From Chloroflexota bacterium (GTDB lineage: Bacteria > Chloroflexota > Anaerolineae > UBA7937 > JACPPX01), in the NCBI GenBank assembly GCA_016196905.1, contig JACPWV010000081.1, positions 1 to 10,575 on the forward strand: 10,575 nt of DNA. Reading direction: 5' to 3'. Below the pieces are notes generated by a model. That model was not told the DNA's origin. It made no database searches and saw only the letters and a program-made list of their open reading frames with translations. Positions 6,687-10,575 of the stretch are shown in pieces; the first letter of the stretch is position 1, and every line of letters starts with the position of its first letter. A program made the translations under genes and the position numbers.

Positions 6687-7805
6687 ATGGCTTACCGCAT
6701 AACCTTCATCCCGGGGGATGGGGCAGGGCCGGAGGTGGCCCAGGCTGCCCGCCGTGTGCTGGAAGCCACCGGTGTCCAGTTCGAATGGGAGGTGCAGCAC
6801 GCGGGGGCGGAGGTGATGGATCAGTACGGCACCCCGCTCCCCGATCAAGTCGTCGAATCGATTCGCCGCAATGGCGTCGCCCTGAAAGGGCCGATCACCA
6901 CCCCTATTGGCACGGGATTCCGCAGCGTGAACGTGGCCCTGCGCAAGGCTCTGGATCTCTACGTGAACCTTCGCCCAGCCAAATCTTATCCAGGGGTGCG
7001 CTCCCGTTACCAAAACATCGATTTGGTGGTGGTGCGCGAGAACACCGAGGACCTCTATGCCGGCATCGAGTTCGAGAAAGGATCCGCCCAGGCGGGCGCG
7101 CTCATCGATACCATTCGAAAATTAGCCGATAAGTCGATTCGGCCCGATTCGGGGATCAGCATCAAACCCATCTCGGTAGAGGGGACGCGGCGAATCGTGC
7201 GCTGGGCCTTCGAGTTCGCCCGGCGCCAGGGGCGCAAAAAAGTGACGGCGGTGCACAAAGCCAATATCATGAAGTACTCCGATGGCTTGTTCCTGGAGGT
7301 CTCCCGCGAGGTGGCGGGCGGATATTCGGACATCGAGTTTGAGGATCGCATCGTGGATAACATGGCCATGCAGTTGGTGCAGAAGCCCGAGCTCTACGAC
7401 ATCTTGGTTTGCCCCAATCTATACGGGGACATCCTCAGCGACCTGTGCGCGGGCCTGGTGGGCGGGCTGGGGGTGGCTCCCGGGGCCAACATCGGGGATG
7501 AATCCGCTCTTTTCGAGCCGGTGCACGGCTCGGCGCCCAAGTACAAAGGCCTGAACAAGGTCAACCCCACGGCCAACAAGGTCAACCCCACGGCCACCAT
7601 TCTGAGCGGGATGCTCCTCTTGCGCCACCTGGGGGAGGTCGAGGCGGCCAAGCGGGTAGAGGAGGCGGTGGCGGCGGTGATCGCCGAAGGCAAGTTCGTG
7701 ACTTACGACCTCAAGGAGGACCCCAGCGACCCCAGCGCGGTGGGCACGCGCGAGATGGCCGATGCCATCATCGCCAAGATGAAGGAGATGGCGCCTGCTG
7801 GGTAG
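6687..7805 (+). CDS. icd: Isocitrate dehydrogenase, decarboxylating (NAD(P)-dependent), with a 7-residue loop duplication
   Basis: Oxidises isocitrate to 2-oxoglutarate in the TCA cycle. The 372 residues show the beta-decarboxylating dehydrogenase fold. The substrate loop [19 protein letters not shown] places S80, N82, R86 and R96 where E. coli Icd has S113, N115, R119 and R129, which favours isocitrate over isopropylmalate. R117 and Y124 ([12 protein letters not shown]), K191 (HKANIMK), D224, and D248/D252 (YGDILSD) complete the active site. K285-Y286 after HGSAP matches the residues that bind the 2' phosphate of NADP in E. coli Icd, so NADP use is inferred. NKVNPTA occurs twice (290-303) where the family has it once. 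Homoisocitrate dehydrogenase is the main alternative. ATG at 6687 is seven bases after the methyltransferase stop, with only a weak GGGTGA as ribosome site. Confidence 0.88.
   Translation: MAYRITFIPGDGAGPEVAQAARRVLEATGVQFEWEVQHAGAEVMDQYGTPLPDQVVESIRRNGVALKGPITTPIGTGFRSVNVALRKALDLYVNLRPAKSYPGVRSRYQNIDLVVVRENTEDLYAGIEFEKGSAQAGALIDTIRKLADKSIRPDSGISIKPISVEGTRRIVRWAFEFARRQGRKKVTAVHKANIMKYSDGLFLEVSREVAGGYSDIEFEDRIVDNMAMQLVQKPELYDILVCPNLYGDILSDLCAGLVGGLGVAPGANIGDESALFEPVHGSAPKYKGLNKVNPTANKVNPTATILSGMLLLRHLGEVEAAKRVEEAVAAVIAEGKFVTYDLKEDPSDPSAVGTREMADAIIAKMKEMAPAG
7554..7595 (+). repeat. Exact 21-bp tandem duplication inside icd
   Basis: Two identical, adjacent 21-base units (7554-7574 and 7575-7595) keep the frame and encode NKVNPTA twice (residues 290-296 and 297-303). 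The identity is complete at DNA level, with no synonymous change, which points to a recent slippage event or an assembly error. Confidence 0.97.
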
Positions 7806-7809
7806 AGCG

Positions 7810-9120
7810 ATGATGATGCGATGGATTGCTCTCGCCATCTTCTTCGTCATTGCTCTCATCGCCTGCGCAGCGCCCACGTCGACTCCTGAGCCAACCATCG
7901 AGTCGACCCCCTCCCTAACACCAACGCCGGTGCCCTCTCCCACGCCGACGATCGCGCCCTCTGCCATGCCCACGCGCGTCTCATCCGAGCTCCCCGCTCC
8001 CGACTGCGCCACGCGCGAGGTCCAGGGCGACGGTCACATCGGTCAGGTGGTCTATCGCCAGAATGGAATCTGGTTACATGATCTCGACACCGGGGAGCGA
8101 ACCGCCTTCCCGGAGGGCGAGCGATTCCTGGAACCTGAGCCCTCCGACTGGTCACCCGATGGAGGGTGGCGGGCTTTTGCCCTGGAGGATGGCAGTCTAT
8201 GGATCGAATCAGCAGACGGCGAGCAGCGGCAGGAGATATTGCCCCCCGGCAGTGGAGTTCGAGGATCCGTTTATTGGGCGGTCAGCCCGGTTTACTGGTC
8301 GCCCGATGGGGAATGGATCGCCTATTTGGTCTCTCAAGGAAAGACCGATTTAGGACACTCTGAATATTTAGGCATCTGGCGAGTTCACCCAGACGGCTCG
8401 GAGCATGCCGAGATTTATGCTCCGTCCGACACCCTTGTAGAACAGCCTGAACTTATGGGGTGGTCTCCGGACGGCCAAGTCATACTATTTCGGAAGGGGA
8501 TGTACCATTCTGCCTCGGGGCGAGCCGATGGCCTGGAAATCCATGCGCTTCCTAGGGAGGGCGGTAATCCGAGGCTACTTGGCACGAGTCTGCTAAATCC
8601 CGATTTCCTAGCTTGGTCGCCAGCCAGAGACTGCCTGGCCTTGACGGATGGTGGCGGCCGTGAGGTTTGGTATAACAAGCAAATTGTGGTTGCCGCCCCG
8701 GATGGTTCAGCCCGAGCCAATCTCTCTAATGATTCAAGCCGGGCGGACGTCCAACCCGCTTGGTCCCCGGACGCAAGGAAGATCGCCTATGTGAGCCGAC
8801 CGGTGCCAGAACAGTATCCTCTCATGACGGAGGCGATCTACGACACCGATATTTGGCTGATGAACGTCGATGGGACAGAGAAACACCAGCTCACATTTAC
8901 CGAGAATGCCGGCGAGCATTATCCCCTGTGGTCCCCAGATGGCGAGCACATCCTGTTCGTCCGCGTCGAAAATAATCGGAGCGGCCTCTGGATAATGGAG
9001 ACGGATGGAGGAAAGCAGAGACAGGTTGCCGAGTTGGGAGCCGCTCCTCCCCCTCCGAGCAACTACTACGGCCATATCGATCTCACCGGGCTCTACGCCT
9101 GGTATCTGAAAGGGGGCTAA
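7810..9120 (+). CDS. TolB/WD40-like (PD40) beta-propeller lipoprotein
   Basis: Predicted surface lipoprotein. A hydrophobic signal (residues 5-18) ends in the lipobox LIAC with Cys19, followed by a Pro/Thr/Ser-rich linker (about 20-60) that would hold the domain away from the membrane. Six PD40-type blade motifs follow, at about W114, W163, W218, W269, W318 and W374: five keep WSPD and the fourth reads WSPARD. This predicts a six-bladed propeller of the kind that binds proteins or glycans. Three ATG codons in a row begin at 7810, four bases after the icd stop; the ribosome site is weak. Stretches of the propeller are visibly less GC-rich than icd (30 of 60 bases at 8341-8400, hand counted, against 46 of 60 at 7441-7500). 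It separates icd from a 5'-truncated mdh, so its arrival may have been recent. The ligand is unknown. Confidence 0.82.
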   Translation: MMMRWIALAIFFVIALIACAAPTSTPEPTIESTPSLTPTPVPSPTPTIAPSAMPTRVSSELPAPDCATREVQGDGHIGQVVYRQNGIWLHDLDTGERTAFPEGERFLEPEPSDWSPDGGWRAFALEDGSLWIESADGEQRQEILPPGSGVRGSVYWAVSPVYWSPDGEWIAYLVSQGKTDLGHSEYLGIWRVHPDGSEHAEIYAPSDTLVEQPELMGWSPDGQVILFRKGMYHSASGRADGLEIHALPREGGNPRLLGTSLLNPDFLAWSPARDCLALTDGGGREVWYNKQIVVAAPDGSARANLSNDSSRADVQPAWSPDARKIAYVSRPVPEQYPLMTEAIYDTDIWLMNVDGTEKHQLTFTENAGEHYPLWSPDGEHILFVRVENNRSGLWIMETDGGKQRQVAELGAAPPPPSNYYGHIDLTGLYAWYLKGG

Positions 9121-9130
9121 TTCGTGGGAA

Positions 9131-9830
<700 letters not shown>

Positions 9831-9836
9831 GGCGGG

Positions 9837-10575
9837 ATGGCGGTCAAGATCACCTGCTACGACGGGGTTAATACCATCGGAGGCAACAAGATCCTCCTGG
9901 AGGACGAGGAGCGTCACACGGCCCTCTTCTTGGACTTCGGCATGTCCTTTTCCCGACGCAGCCTGTTCTTCGAGGAATACCTCAAGCCCAGGCCGGGAGT
10001 AGGCCTGCGAGACCCTCTGCGTTTGGGGTTGATCCCACCGCTAGAGGGGATCTATCGCACCGATTTAATGGCGGCCCTTTCAGAACAAGATCGGGATTTC
10101 TTGACATCGCAGCCGTCTCATCGAGCCCTATCGGTCCAAGGGGTCTATCTTTCCCACGCCCACCTGGACCACTCCGGCTACATCTCCTTCTTGAGGGAGG
10201 ACCTGCCGATCTACTGTACGGCCATGACGGCGGCCATCGCCAAGGTGGTGGAGGATGTAGGTCAGAGCGGGGATCTGGAGCGGGAGGTGTGCTATTTCAG
10301 CCGCCGAGAGTTGGTGAACGACGTCCTCTCCGTGGCTAAAGAAGGGGGACGCTCAGCCGACTACCTGGGCCGGCCCTTCGTGATCGTCGATGAGCCGGCC
10401 TTCCTCGATTCGCCCTTTTGGGGGGCGTCGCCGGCAGGGCGCAAGGGCATCCGGCCCCAGCGCGTCGCCTTGCCGAGCGATCGGATCGGCGATGGGCTGG
10501 TGCGCGCCTTCCCCGTCGATCACTCCCTCTACGGCGCCACTGGGTGTGCGGTGGAGACCTCGGCGGGATGGGTGG
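9837..10575 (+). CDS. RNase J-like metallo-beta-lactamase-fold hydrolase (C-terminus beyond right edge)
   Basis: Probable metal-dependent hydrolase, possibly a ribonuclease of the RNase J / beta-CASP type. The 246 visible residues include FLDFGMSF at 31-38 (the early beta-strand Asp typical of the fold), the zinc motif SHAHLDHSG at 106-114 (H107, H109, D111, H112), and FPVDHSLYGATG at 225-236, which matches the DHS-plus-Gly loop carrying another metal ligand in RNase J proteins. The metal motif sits some 30 residues later than in B. subtilis RNase J1 because of an extra segment at about 43-97. A second unusual stretch lies at 186-212. ATG at 9837 follows the mdh stop by six bases, with GAGG four bases before it. 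The beta-CASP and C-terminal domains would be past the edge, so RNase activity versus another MBL role cannot be settled here. Confidence 0.78.
   Translation, partial: MAVKITCYDGVNTIGGNKILLEDEERHTALFLDFGMSFSRRSLFFEEYLKPRPGVGLRDPLRLGLIPPLEGIYRTDLMAALSEQDRDFLTSQPSHRALSVQGVYLSHAHLDHSGYISFLREDLPIYCTAMTAAIAKVVEDVGQSGDLEREVCYFSRRELVNDVLSVAKEGGRSADYLGRPFVIVDEPAFLDSPFWGASPAGRKGIRPQRVALPSDRIGDGLVRAFPVDHSLYGATGCAVETSAGWV

Noticed and set aside
10101..10106. Perfect TTGACA -35 hexamer
   Set aside because: It lies inside the RNase J-like coding region and no -10 is found 16-18 bases downstream.

Overview
This is a gene-dense, GC-rich bacterial window holding ordinary chromosomal genes; no rRNA, tRNA, CRISPR array or insertion sequence was seen. 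The mix suggests a Chloroflexota-like (Anaerolineae or related, possibly thermophilic) bacterium: a lipoprotein with a Pro/Thr-rich linker before a beta-propeller, an RNase J-like metallo-hydrolase beside a malate dehydrogenase, a DUF1385 membrane protein, and a solitary BioY. That placement is inference from gene style, not a database match. No gap reaches 300 bases; the largest, about 208 bp at 2421-2628, holds a divergent promoter region.

Left block, minus strand (1-2420). bioY (biotin uptake S component) is followed 10 bp later by a four-helix CopD-domain membrane protein, then by a GH13 alpha-glucosidase-type enzyme whose C-terminal end lies beyond the left edge. bioY has a strong ribosome binding site and a probable extended -10 promoter, with an inverted repeat at the very start of its leader.

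Middle block, plus strand (2575-4297). A near-consensus promoter (TTGTCG, 17 bp, TATAAT) drives three tightly packed genes: an alkyltransferase-like DNA-damage recognition protein (Trp in place of the MGMT catalytic Cys), a Nudix hydrolase and a DUF1385 membrane protein. Both junctions are ATGA stop/start overlaps, so translational coupling is likely.

Right block, plus strand (4303-10575). A second good promoter (TTTACA, 17 bp, TAAAAT) precedes a large HprK/PEPCK-fold kinase-like protein, a thiopurine-methyltransferase-like SAM methyltransferase, an isocitrate dehydrogenase, a WD40-like (TolB-type) propeller lipoprotein, a malate dehydrogenase and an RNase J-like metallo-beta-lactamase-fold protein cut by the right edge. 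The first four are separated by 1 to 7 bp and probably form one transcript.

The anomalies cluster in the TCA-cycle genes. The isocitrate dehydrogenase has an exact, in-frame 21-bp tandem duplication in its coenzyme-binding loop. The malate dehydrogenase has lost its whole N-terminal Rossmann part: recognisable family sequence begins abruptly at 9138, right after an in-frame stop, just downstream of the less GC-rich propeller gene. This suggests either a real rearrangement that placed the propeller gene between idh and mdh and removed the mdh start, or an assembly chimera. The other main unknown is the kinase-like protein paired with the methyltransferase.
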